DNA of 64,000 nucleotides from Cunninghamia lanceolata. Its lineage: Eukaryota; Streptophyta; Pinopsida; Cupressales; Cupressaceae. The stretch's first letter is position 1; each line of letters begins with the position of its first letter. The position numbers and the translations under genes were made by a program. The stretch covers positions 310,001 through 374,000 of the forward strand of contig BSBN01001687.1 in NCBI GenBank assembly GCA_027924645.1. The letters are read 5' to 3'. Positions 45,210-55,687 of the stretch are shown here, piece after piece. The notes under the pieces were generated by a model, which saw only the letters and a program-made list of their open reading frames with translations, made no database searches and was not told the origin of the DNA.

Positions 45210-46016
45210 AAACATATTTTTTCTCTGTGGTTTTGCTCAAAACATAGGTGGTCTTACCCCTCACAGGCGGTTTTGGCATACTGACAGTGGTTTCCCAGCG
45301 TTTCAGGCAGTTTCATGCCTTAAATAGACAATTTTTGGTTTTCGACAGTGGTATTGTGGTGAAGGGAATATTCTGCCCAGAAAAGAATATTCAGAATATT
45401 CCATCAGGGGGGCCTATTTTGCCCTTCAAAGTCCTAAAGTAGGGTTTTTTTTTGTTTTTTGCATAACTTTTGTCCAAGGTGTCTGAATTGGGCAAACGAG
45501 ATATTGTTGGAAAGCTAGACTACTTCGTAGTGGTATCAGTCATTTTCACAGATTTTGTTGTTTGATAGCATTTATTGTAGGTTGAAGATAGATCTCTCCT
45601 TTTGGCTCCCAAGCTCATAACTTTCTTCCACGATCTCTGCTTTTCACGATTCTTGCGGCATTATAAAGGTATTTAGGAGCTCTTCAAATCCATCCATGCA
45701 CTTTTCTCAGATTCAACTCTAGGTTCATTTTATTCAATTTGTCAATTTTTTGGCTTTTGAGTGATAACTTGGGCATTTTGAGACTTGAGAAAGTGAAATT
45801 TGTTTTGAGAGGATTTGTTTGCTATAACACATCATTGTGAGTGATTGTAATCTCACTTGGATCTCTTTTTTAATAGATTTTGTTGTTTTCCCAATCTTGG
45901 TCCCTTGAGGACAATTGTAAATCACACTAAGTATAAAGTGCCACAACAAATTGGGGGGGGGGGGCTCTCTTGCATAGTAAAGGGGTGTTGTTGTCTTGTT
46001 GTCTCTCCTTTTCATC
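45210..46016 (+). other. Copia-H leader, second part
   Basis: Noncoding leader up to the gag ATG. The GGCGGTTTT / AGTGGTTTC / GGCAGTTTC motifs continue at 45267-45315. A run of 12 G lies at 45953-45964. Confidence 0.6.
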
Positions 46017-46985
46017 ATGGATGTGCCTCATATTCCACTTTTAAATCCATATAATTATTATGAATGGAAGAAAAACATGGAGTTTGTATTGTATAAACAA
46101 AAGTTACATAAAATAACTTTAGGCATAGATCCTGAATCCACAGGTGCTACTGAGAGAATAAAATGGTTAGATAGAAGAGATGAGGCTTATGGCACACTTT
46201 GTCTTGCCATTTCTCCAGATCTTAGATTTCATGTTGAGTCTTGTACAACACCAAATGAGATATGGACAACATTAGACAATCTCTTTGGCAAACAAGATAA
46301 AATAAGAAGGTTCAAATTGGAGAATGAGCTAATTGCACTTAATCCTCATGATTTTGATCAAATTGAAGACTTCTTCACCAAGTTTAAGTCTCTTAGGTTG
46401 CAACTAAACAATGTGGTCTTGAGAAAGAAGATGAACAATTTGATTCTATCTATTCTTGCAAAATTGGGTCCTACTTATTCAGTTTATATTTCTACCTTTT
46501 ATGCTACAATGGATTCTTTTGGTAGTAAGTTTACTATGCCTTCACTTGAGGAGTTTGTTGTACAACTCACTAGGGAACATGACAAACTACTACACATGGG
46601 CACATTGAAGTCTCCTAGATCATAGGCTCTAGTTGCAACACAAAGCACAAAAGATCCTAAGGCTTCAAATAATAAGGAAAAGAAACAAAAGGATTCAAAG
46701 TCTAATGAGCAAGAGAAAGAATCAAATAAAACCCCCAACTCTTCTTCCAAAGAGGAGTCCAATAAGAAGAAGAAGCCAAAGTGTTCTTATTGTAATAAAT
46801 TGGGTCATGATGAGACTAAATGTTATGAGAATTTTTTTGATGAGATGTCACAACTTCTTCAAAAACATAACATTGAGTATCCTTCATCAACAACAATTTT
46901 ACCCAATTCTTCTTCTTTGACACCATCATCATCTATACAGCCAAAGATAACAAGATTTACAAATGGGGCAGACAAAGGAAAATGA
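46017..46985 (+). pseudogene. gag: Copia-H gag with zinc knuckle
   Basis: ATG 46017 (MDVPHIPLLNPYNYYEWKKN). Copia Gag core: LCLAISPDLRFHVESC, EIWTTLDNLFGKQDKIRRFK, LEEFVVQLTREHDKLLHMG. One stop (near 46623), then a Lys/Ser-rich linker and an intact zinc knuckle CSYCNKLGHDETKC. Two adjacent stops (near 46984-46989) precede the protease. All in one frame. Confidence 0.87.
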
Positions 46986-46989
46986 TAGG

Positions 46990-47864
46990 CAATCTTTGCT
47001 TCAAGAAGTCTACAATCAAATAGATGGTTTCTTGATTTAGGAGCTTCTAATCATATGGCATCTTCTCAAGGGATGTTCTCTTCATTTCAGTCATGTACTT
47101 CGCCATCTATTTTGATGGGTAACAATACATACATGCATGCAACTAGTAAAGGAACTATTTATGTTGGTGAGAGAACATTCAACAATGTGTTGTGTGTACC
47201 TTCTTTGACAACCAATAGCCTTTCCATCTACCAGATTACTCATTGTGGTGCAAGAAAGACAATTGAGTTCACTCCTGATTCTATGATCATACGAGACTTG
47301 GAGAGTAGAGATATCATTGCTGTTGGGATGGATGATCATGCATCTCTCTTGTATACTTTCTCCCATTTTGTTTCTAATGATGATGTAGATCCATTGATTT
47401 CTATTCACACTCATGCATCAAGTGTGAATCATGTTTCTAAGGAGAAGTTTGGTCACTTGACCCTTGGTGTTCTTGCATCTACTTCAGTTCTTGAGACTTG
47501 TTTTGAGCTTTCTCCTTCTCCTGCTTCTACAGAGATTGGCATTGACATAGCTTCATCCACTTCAATTGAGCAGGATATTCTTTGTCTTCTAGATACAGGT
47601 TTGTGGGATGAGTACTTGACAGGTATTTCAGCCTTGTTTCGTGAGTCCTATCTTGATGACGTGGAGGACATCATTGATGACATTCATCTCCTCTTTAAAG
47701 GAGTTGATTCTTCTACTTCAGATGAGCGGGCACCATCTTCTCCTCTTCACTTGTCACAGTTTGGCATTGAGTTGGTGTATCTTGACATCATTCAAAGGAT
47801 TCCTTGTCTTTGGAGATTGATGATCTTGAGTTTGCATCTTGTCCTAGACTGTCACATTCTTTGA
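46990..47864 (+). pseudogene. Copia-H protease and unknown C-terminal region
   Basis: Protease start WFLDLGASNHMASSQ, with L in place of S in the catalytic D-S-G, followed by the usual FNNVLCVPSLTTNSLSI segment of copia proteases. From about 47440 the frame stays open to 47864 but leaves any family I know. It is rich in Ser, Asp and Thr (DVEDIIDDIHLLFKG). The integrase zinc domain expected here (HNRLGH type) is absent. Confidence 0.7.
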
Positions 47865-48380
47865 TTAGGCATGCAACACCTGATTATGTGACATCTTTTG
47901 GTTGTGACATGTGGATGCTTAAATAGTTTTCAAAGAGATCATACATCATGAGGCTTTTTCCCTCATACCTTGAGATGGAGTTTCTTCTACATCATCCTTT
48001 GGACTTGTTTCTTCCTAAGGGGAAGAATGTTGTTTGCAGGCTTTGGATTCTCTTCAACATTCTTCTTCAAGCATTCACCATTGGCACGGGAACTACTTCA
48101 TTGTGGGGGGACCTATAGTCTTACACTTTCTCTCCTATGGGGGGGTAATTGATTGTACATATGTTTTGGATGTAGTTCTAGGGGGGTTTTGAGTCCTTCC
48201 ATCACATCTTTAATTTCATTTGTTTTATGCATTCTCACTTTTGGAGAGGAGTTTTGTCCCATGAGGTTTTCTCCTTTTCTCCACTTAAAGATTTGTTGTA
48301 CATGGGTACCTAACGTGGCCTAGTAGCTGGGACCCATCATTGCATTTTTGTTTTAGTCAGCTACTCCCTAAGTTGCACTT
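47865..48380 (+). other. Copia-H 3' untranslated region
   Basis: About 520 bp without a recognisable frame. It is punctuated by short G-runs on the plus strand (for example near 48105, 48140 and 48180). Confidence 0.5.
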
Positions 48381-48388
48381 AAGGGGGG
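48381..48388 (+). other. Copia-H polypurine tract
   Basis: AAGGGGGG directly before the 3' LTR. Confidence 0.85.
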
Positions 48389-48826
48389 TGTTGGTGTGAA
48401 TAGGGGTTTTTCCTAACTAGTTTAGTTAATTTCCCCTTGTGTGGATAATTCATATTATTTAACTACTTATTAGTTAAATAATATTCACACATCACACATA
48501 ATTCACATGTTAATTTGACTTAGTGAGTATTCTAGATGTCACTAGATGTCACTAGATGTTGATAGTTGTAGTGAGTTGTCTTATCCTACACATGTGCTCT
48601 AGTTGTCACATGTGATAGGAATGTGACACTTGTCACATGACTACAACTCCTTGATTGTCATCCTTGCCTTTATAAGAAAGGCTCTCTCATTGTATTTCAT
48701 AACAATTGATGACAACTTTGTATAGAATCTTTGCTCCATTGTTTTAGCATCTTCTCTGTTATCTTTGTGTGGAAGGTTGTCTTGATTGTAGGGATCCTGG
48801 CTTGCTGAGTCACATTGACTCTACCA
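48389..48826 (+). repeat. Copia-H 3' LTR
   Basis: 438 bp, TGTTGGTGTGAATAG to GACTCTACCA. Partner of 26338-26784. It shows a short local duplication (CACTAGATGT, repeated near 48540) not seen in the partner. Confidence 0.92.
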
Positions 48827-49730
48827 GGTCATGCCTTTTGGACTAACCAATGCACCTAGTACATTTATGAGATTGATTAATGAAGTGTTGAAAGTGTTTT
48901 TGGGTAGGTTTGTTATTGTTTATTTAGATGACATATTGATATTTAGTAAGACACTAGAAGAGAATTTGCTGCATATCAGATTTGACTTTGAAAAGTTGAG
49001 AGAAGAAAAGTTGCTCATTAACTTGAAAAAGTGCAACTTTGTGAAGAGGGAGTTGTTATACTTGGGTTTCATTATTTCAGGAGAAGGTCTCAAGATGGAT
49101 CCAGAAAAGGTGAGAGCTATCCTAGAACGGCCTACACCTAGGAGTGCTATAGAGGTGAGATAATTTCATGGTTTGGCAAGTTTTTACAGAAAGTTTATTA
49201 AAGTTTTTAGTAGCATTTGTGCACCACTAACTAAGACCATGAGGGGAGACAAAAGAGAGTTTAGATGGACTACAAGGGTAACAAGGAGTTTTGATTTGTT
49301 GAAGGGTAAGGTGACAGAGCAGCTTGTATTAGCACTTCCAGATTTTAGCGAAGTATTTCAAGTGGATTGTGATGCAAGTGGGAATGCGATTGGAGTTGTC
49401 CTAAGTTAAGAAGGTAAACCCATTGCTTATTTTAGTGAGAAAATAAATGATGAAAAAATAAAATATTCAGTTTATGATCAAGAATTTTATGCTATGTACA
49501 AGCCTTGAAAAAGTGGAGACACTATCTTTTGCCTAAAGAGTTTGTTTTATATACCGATCATCAAGCACTTTAGTATTTGAGTAGTCAAGTGAAATTAAAT
49601 TAGAGGCATATGAAATGGGTAGATTTCTTGCAAAGTTACACTTTTGTTTTGAAACATAGGAGTGGGAAGTCTAACAAGGTTGCAGATGCTTTGAGTAGAA
49701 GGCAAGGTTTGTTGATTGAAATACAGGTTG
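48827..49730 (+). pseudogene. pol: Chromovirus F second half of RT and RNase H
   Basis: Resumes with [20 protein letters not shown], then the catalytic [14 protein letters not shown] (about 48910-48950), thumb, then RNase H with VFQVDCDASGNAIGVVLS and KHRSGKSNKVADALSRR. Stops near 49162 and 49407, and one missing base near 49493 inside EFYAI. Confidence 0.92.
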
Positions 49731-51210
49731 AGGTTGTTGGATTCAATGAGCTGAAGGAGTTGTATGAGGAAGATTTAGATTTTGGAGAGGCTTCAAAGGC
49801 TTGCAAAGAGCCTATTTCTTGTGATAGGACCAAGTGGTTGGATTATTTGATCCAAGATGGTATGTTGTTCAAAGATAATAAGTTGTGCATTCCAAAAAGT
49901 TCAATGAGAATTAATTTGATTAAAGAAAAACATAGTGGAGGACTTGCAGGACATTTTAATTATAACAAAACCATAGCACTTGTTGGAGAGAAGTATTATT
50001 GGCCTCATCTACAACAAGATATCAAAAAATATGTGCAAAGCTATAGAATTTTTCAAGAGGCAAAGGGAACTAGTCAGAACACAGGTTTATACCAGCCATT
50101 GCCAGTACCTAAAAATCCATGGGAAGAGATTAGTATGGACTTTGTTTTGGGTTTGACAAGGACTCAAAGGGGTCATGATTCAATATTTGTGGTGGTAGAT
50201 AGATTTTCCAAAGTGGCTCATTTTATTCCATGTAAAAATACTAATGATGCTATGAATGTTGCAGAATTGTTTTTCAGGGAAGTTGTGAGACTACATGGTC
50301 TTCCAAGGAGCATTGTTTCAGATAGAGACACAAATTTTGTGGGATACTTTTGAAGAACCTTATGGAAGAAGTTAAGGACTAATTTGAAGTTTTACTCAGC
50401 CTACCATCCTCAAACAGATGGTCAAACAGAGGTGGTAAATAGAAGTTTGGGTAATCTGTTGAGATGCCTAGTTGGAGACAAGCCAAAGGGATGGTATTTG
50501 ATCCTACCTCAAGTAGAATTTGCCTATAACAAATCGGTGAATAGAAGTACAGGTAAGTCACCATTTCAAATTGTGTATGTCAGTAGCCTAAGAGTTGTTT
50601 CAGATCTAAAAAAGATTGATAGTGTTGATAGAAAAAGTGAAGAAGCAGAGGATTTTATTGAACACATAAAGAGCATACATGAGGAGGTGAGAACTCACAT
50701 CAATAAAATAATTTTTCAGTACAAGTCCAAGGCTGATTTGAAGAGTAGACATAAGGAGTTTTAGGTTGGTGATGAGGTTATTGTACACTTGAGAAGAGAA
50801 ATATTTCCAGTTGGTAGCTACAACAAGTTCAAGATGAAGAAGTTTGGGCCTTGCCAAATTGTGAGAAAACATGATTTAGGTAATGCCTATGAAGTAGAGT
50901 TGGCTAATAAACTTAATATTTCACCTATATTCAATATTTATGATTTAACAAGGTTTCATGAAGCTGAAAGTGATGAAGGTACAACATGTGAATCAATTTA
51001 GATACCAACACCTATTTCAGAAGAGGAGAAAATAGAGGCAATTTTGGACAACAGGGTGAGTAGGAGTACAAGGCATAAAAAATACTTTGAGTACTTGGTC
51101 AAATGGTTTGGAAGGCCTGTAGAGGACTCAACTTGGTTTTCAGAAGCTGAGGTTAATCGTCTTGGTTACCCTATTGAGAAGTGACAGGGTCTCTTTTTTT
51201 CTACCATGGG
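49731..51210 (+). pseudogene. pol: Chromovirus F integrase with chromodomain
   Basis: HHCC domain has HSGGLAGHFNY but its two Cys are lost (SYRIFQEAKG). Catalytic core: [21 protein letters not shown], then a stop, then GQTEVVNRSLGNLLRCLV. C-terminal domain: [20 protein letters not shown] and FNIYDLTRFHEAE. Chromodomain (about 51030-51165): EAILDNRVSRSTRHKK, then YLVKWFGRPVEDSTW. Two stops near 50352 and 50762 and one before the chromodomain. Confidence 0.92.
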
Positions 51211-51214
51211 TGTT

Positions 51215-51783
51215 TGATGTAGGAGCATCCATGGTCAATGATTCTTCCAGGTTGGGCATTGGAAAATGTGAAGCTACAAGAAATGGAGTTGGTGGTCATT
51301 ATTGAAGGGTTTTTTGACAATTTTTGAAGGATGATTCTAGCAAATTTTGAGGAAGGGAAAAAGGAGGCGTGGATTTTGCTAGAGAGGGTTGAGAAGACAT
51401 TTTATTGCAGGTTTTGAAGGTGTGCTACAACAGAAAATGGATTATGGAATCCATGTTTGAAGATCAACAAATTTGAATGTTGAATATTGCAGATTAGAGA
51501 CCAAATTTTACCGTGCAGGAGGATGGTTTGAAGAGGAAGCATCTATAGTTTGATTGTGATGTTGTTTTCTGTCATACAACAAATTTATATTTGTTTTGTA
51601 ATGGTTTTCTTCAGCCTATATGGCTATATACATTTCTGTAATCAGTTTGCTTTGAAATTGTGAAATATTGTTGCAAGTTGAATAAAGAAGATCAATTCTA
51701 TTGTTGCATATTTGTGCATCTTATTTGCTGTTGGTAATTTTAAATATGTTTGTGTGAGGGCTGTGTGAGTCCCCTTTTCATCA
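51215..51783 (+). repeat. Chromovirus F 3' LTR
   Basis: 569 bp, TGATGTAGGAGC to TTTTCATCA. Followed by the AATTG target duplication and Copia-G sequence. Confidence 0.92.
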
Positions 51784-54126
51784 AATTGTCTTTAAAAAAT
51801 ATATATTTTCATTGGTTATGGTGAGAATGTGAAATGTTACAAGCTTTGGAATCTTGTAACACATAAAACAATATATATTATCTAAATGTGATTTTTAGGG
51901 AAATCAAAGGTTCTACAAATCAAGAACAACCAAAGGAATACAAGGAAAATGAATCACATTTCGAGACAACAAAAGAGGAAAATGTATCTAAAAATTAACC
52001 TAAAGAGTTCGGTGACTAAGAATATGGAGGGAATTCATAAGAAGATTCAAAAGATGAAGAGACAAATACTCCACCATTGAGAAGGTCTACAAAGGAAAGA
52101 AGGTAACTTGAAATGTATAGTCCTTATAACTATAATTATATTTTTTCTTTATCTTCTTTGATGATGAATCTAGGACTATGAATGAATATTTTTATCAAAG
52201 GAGTGCAAGCCTTGGAAAAAGGTCATGGGAAAAGAGATGTCAACTTTGGATTAAAACACAACTTGGGATTTGGTAAAATTAAATAAAGGAAGGAAGCCCA
52301 TAGGTTGCAAATGGACACTAAAAAATAAATATAGTTTATAAGAAAATTTAGAGAGTTACAAACAAGGTTGGTGGCTAAAGGGTACTCCCAAGTTGTGGGA
52401 GTTGATCTTGGTGAGATATTTTCTCTTGTTGCTAAATTGAGCTATATTAGATTCCTTTTATCTATTTCTTTTGCATTTGTTTGAAGGCAGAGAATACAAA
52501 TGTTAAAAAACATTTTTTCATGGGGTTTTAGAAGATGAAATATTTATGTCTTAGCTTGAAAACTTTGTTGTTAAGGGAAAGGAAATTTTGGTTTATAAAT
52601 TTAAGAGTTCTCTTTATAGCCTAAAATGACCACCTAGAATGTGGTACCATAAATTTTGTGCTTATGAGTTGAAATTGGGGTTGTTCAAAGTAAAAATGGT
52701 GATTGTGTTTATTATAAGAATATTAATGATCAATTTGTTATTGTTACACTTTATGTTGATGATATGTTTCTCAATGGAAATAATAAGGACATGATAAAAG
52801 ACTGAAAATACAACTTTTATACAATTTATATGAAGTCCATATAGGGGCTACACAATTTTTTTTAGCATGGAAACAAGAAGAGTTAGGGTTATAAAAAGAT
52901 TTGATTAAATCAAAGAAAGTTTGTTAATTCTTTTTTTATTGAGATTTAGGATGTAAGATTGTAAACCTATTAATGTTCCTTTTCCTATTGGTACAAAGTT
53001 GTCTTTGGAAATGTGTCTTAAACCACAAGATGATATTGAGGAAAAATGCTATGAGTTTCAATAGAGATCCCTATAGTAGTAGGGTCATATCAAAGTCAAT
53101 ATTAAGGTGAGAGCCCTTCTTTCAACAACTATAGTTTAGTTTGTTGGGGGGTATAGTTCTACTCTATACGTAACATGAGTGAGGTGAGATTCTATTCTAC
53201 CACTATAGGGATAGGGTCCACCCAAGGCGGGTGGGAGGAGGAGAGGTATGGCTCGGGCCTATTCGAAAGAGATCCAAACATAGGATTGTTGACATGGATC
53301 AATCATATATGATAAAAAACATCATGTTGACATGGATCACACACATTGAACAAACTAGCTTATTAAGCCACGTTCCATATTCCAATGTACTAGAGAGCCT
53401 CATGTATGCTAAAATTTGTACAAGACTAAATCTTGTCCAAGAAGTAGGAGTCTTAAGTAGGTTTATAACTAATCTAGGAAAATAACATTGGACTTTTGTA
53501 AAGACGGTCTTTAGGTTTCTGCACAAGGAACTTTATATTTTTTGATGTGCTATAGTGGGAGACTTGATTTGGATAAGATGATGGATATATAAGGGTTTTT
53601 TGATGTAGATTGTGCTAGATATGTGGAAAAGATGAGATCTAGTAGTGACTATGATTTTTCTTTATTTAGTGGAGTTGCTAGTTGGATGAACAATAGATAC
53701 GTAGTTGTTTCTCTTTCAACTACAAAAGAATAATATATAGGTACTACAAATGCTTACAAAGAAGTGATATGGTTTCAAAGTCCATGTTTTTATATTGGTT
53801 TCTTATAGGAAAATGTAAGGTTGCATTGTTATAATTAGAGTGCTATTTGTGTGGCTAAAAATATTACTTTCCATGCTAGAACAAAGAATATAGATGGTTA
53901 ACACCATTTTATTTGTGATGTGGTTAATGATAAATGAGTGTTGTTGGAAAAGGTTGACACATTGGAGAATGTTGTAGGTTCTTTAACCAAATCTATGAGC
54001 ACAAATAAGTTATCATGGTGTAGGAAATCTATGACGATTTCTCCTCTTAGTAGCTACTTTATTTTTTGTTTATGTTTGGACCCTTAAGAAATGCATACAA
54101 CAAGTGGAAGAATGTCGAGAAAGGTG
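51784..54126 (+). pseudogene. pol: Copia-G end of integrase, RT and RNase H (heavily decayed)
   Basis: Continues the integrase frame of 23522 (a KYIFIGYGE-type segment), then RT: a GCKWTL-type block near 52300, GYSQVVGVDLGEIFSLVAK, and YVDD at 52752-52763. RNase H: YSNVLESLMYAKICTRLNLV (53231-53485), then NRYVVVSLSTTKE and SMSTNKLSWCRKSM to about 54060. Many stops and frameshifts, more than in any later insertion. About 250 bp near 53045-53290 does not fit copia coding and may be a small insertion. Confidence 0.8.
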
Positions 54127-54218
54127 TGTTGTACACCTTGCATATTTAAACATTGTAATGTTGTTGTTCACACCCCATTTTTGGACAATTAGATTATGAT
54201 ATCTTTAACAAATTATTA
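54127..54218 (+). repeat. Copia-G 3' LTR, start (inferred)
   Basis: After the purine-rich GGAAGAATGTCGAGAAAGG, TGTGTTGTACACC would be a suitable LTR start. It is cut by the LINE at 54219 and continues right of 55687. No partner LTR is in the window, so its end is unknown. Confidence 0.4.
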
Positions 54219-54436
54219 TTATTTTTTGATTGATAAGTGCTACTAGAGGGGGTATCTCCCTTTCATTAAAATAAAGGATCAAAAAACAACAAACAACAAG
54301 TGGAGGCCTTGTACAGATCAAATCCAAAATTAAGTACACCAAAGAACTCTAAGTCCTTCAGCCAGCTCACTAGCCCTCTCCACCTGTGATGGGAAGAGAT
54401 ATCCATATTGACTAATGAAATAGGAGAATGTCTCCA

Positions 54437-54920
54437 TATTATTCCTCCTGATACATTCTTAGAAAAGCACCAGTTCTTGGGCAGAGATCTTGTTTTTCCT
54501 CACAACTGCAACATCAAAGACTCCTACAATCGTTTCATACTTTGGTTTCTTATCAAAGGTAGGGATAGCAGAGTGCACCTTTGCCACCATGCCATCCCTC
54601 ATGAAAGCATTCACCAAGATTTTTCCACTTGATTTTCGGCCCATAATCAGAACATAATTCTTTAGGAATTATTCATAAATGAACCCATCATGTAGATGGT
54701 CACCCGTGAAGAGGTGGGAGCCAACCACCTTCTTGATCACATTCACCACCCTTGCATCATTGACCTTGAATAGTCAAGGGATCTGGTCCTTAGGGGATTC
54801 TTCCTCATCATCATCCTCGTCCTCGTCCTACTCCTCCTCCAAAGATTCATCTACATCTTTGCATTCTTCCTACGAGATACGATTGTAGCTTGAGTCCTCG
54901 GGTTCCTCTAGATCAACTTG
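54437..54920 (-). pseudogene. LINE region after RNase H: acidic tract and unknown segment
   Basis: A different minus-strand frame from the RNase H. It has an acidic run (DEDEDDDEEESP, about 54790-54835) followed by about 110 codons, including VNVIKKVVGSHLFTGDHLHD, MGRKSSGKILVNAFMRDGMV and YETIVGVFDVAVVRKNK. Four or five stops interrupt it but the frame holds. I do not recognise it. It could be a long C-terminal extension of this LINE, or sequence the LINE carried along. Confidence 0.45.
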
Positions 54921-55149
54921 CTAGAAAATGCAGAGACAGTTAATCACCATTCTTTGCACCATAGGTAGAACTGTTGCTTAGGAAACAACGCAAAGAACCG
55001 AGAATACAAAGAAGTGCTTTCCATGGTATGCCTTTAAAGAAAGCTAGTAACATGCCATTAGATCTTCTCAGAGATACTCCTCGATCCCGAATCCATCCTT
55101 TGACAGTCTCATAATAGTAAGTTGGGCTAGGGATCATGGGTTTTGGAAA

Positions 55150-55615
55150 TAACAATGTCCTCTTCCTGTACATAGGCACAATTTGCAAGAAAATCAACCA
55201 CCTTATTCCCTTCGCGGTAGACATGGGAAATAGAAACATTACCTACACTCTCCATAATATTCTAAATTTCCTCTGCTAGGTATTTTAACCTCCAGTTAAC
55301 AATCTTCTTGTTAACAATGATGTTTACACAGATGAGGAAATCCCCCTCAATATCTACATTGGATAGATTGTGGTCCTTGCAAAATCTGAGACCTTGAAGG
55401 AGCACTACAAATTCTACATCATTATTGGTATCATATTTCAAATTTTTGGAGACTGCCCAGACCAAATCCCCACAATTGTTCTTGATGACAATACTTGCTC
55501 TAGAGACATCGAGGTTTCCCTTGGCCGTGATGTCCAAATTCATCTTTAATCTTCCTGAGGGTAGGGAAACCCATTTTAATTGATTCATCACTGATTGACC
55601 CAATGACTGATTCAC
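55150..55615 (-). pseudogene. LINE RNase H domain
   Basis: Plant-LINE RNase H (RVT_3-like): KWVSLPSGRLKMNLDITAKG (first acidic residue at the D of NLD), NNCGDLVWAV, NNDVEFVVLLQGLRFCKDHN (the Glu), VDIEGDFLICV. After a stop at 55262 the frame continues in phase with SHVYREGNKVVDFLA, the usual C-terminal motif. Acts in copying LINE RNA at the target site. Confidence 0.82.
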
Positions 55616-55687
55616 ACTGGGATCATGAGATCAACCCACTCCTTCATGATCTCCCCATCCCAAAAGGATATCTTTAACTAATTATTA

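Larger units (their letters stand above)
26338..48826 (+). mobile_element. Copia-H: copia-type element with Gag and protease only
   Basis: LTRs 26338-26784 and 48389-48826; TSD GGTCA at 26333-26337 and 48827-48831. Own sequence: 26338-26914, 41116-42119 and 45054-48826. It has a Met-type PBS, a long leader, a gag with a zinc knuckle, a protease start and a C-terminal region of unknown kind, then the PPT and 3' LTR. No integrase, RT or RNase H is present, so it would be non-autonomous. Elements C and I are nested in its leader. Confidence 0.88.
23523..51783 (+). mobile_element. Chromovirus F: gypsy element split by 22.5 kb of later insertions
   Basis: LTRs 23523-24066 and 51215-51783; TSD AATTG at 23518-23522 and 51784-51788. 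Own sequence: 23523-26337 and 48827-51783. Domain order is gag, zinc knuckle, protease, RT, RNase H, integrase, chromodomain. Element H is inserted in the middle of RT with a GGTCA duplication. Gag through the first half of RT is a single frame broken only by stop codons. One single-base deletion near 49493 shifts the RNase H/integrase frame. Confidence 0.94.
54219..55666 (-). mobile_element. 5'-truncated LINE (plant L1 type)
   Basis: Flanked by a 21-bp target duplication with one mismatch (54198-54218 and 55667-55687, GATATCTTTAAC...ATTATTA). A variable long TSD of this kind is typical of LINEs and unlike the 5-bp TSDs elsewhere here. On the minus strand it encodes an RNase H domain, then a further reading frame, then a 3' end ending AATCAAAAAA. 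The 5' end with endonuclease and RT is missing. Confidence 0.85.

Noticed and set aside
45953..45964. Run of 12 G as a possible quadruplex or regulatory site
   Set aside because: A single homopolymer run just before gag in H; too little to support a function and prone to sequencing error.
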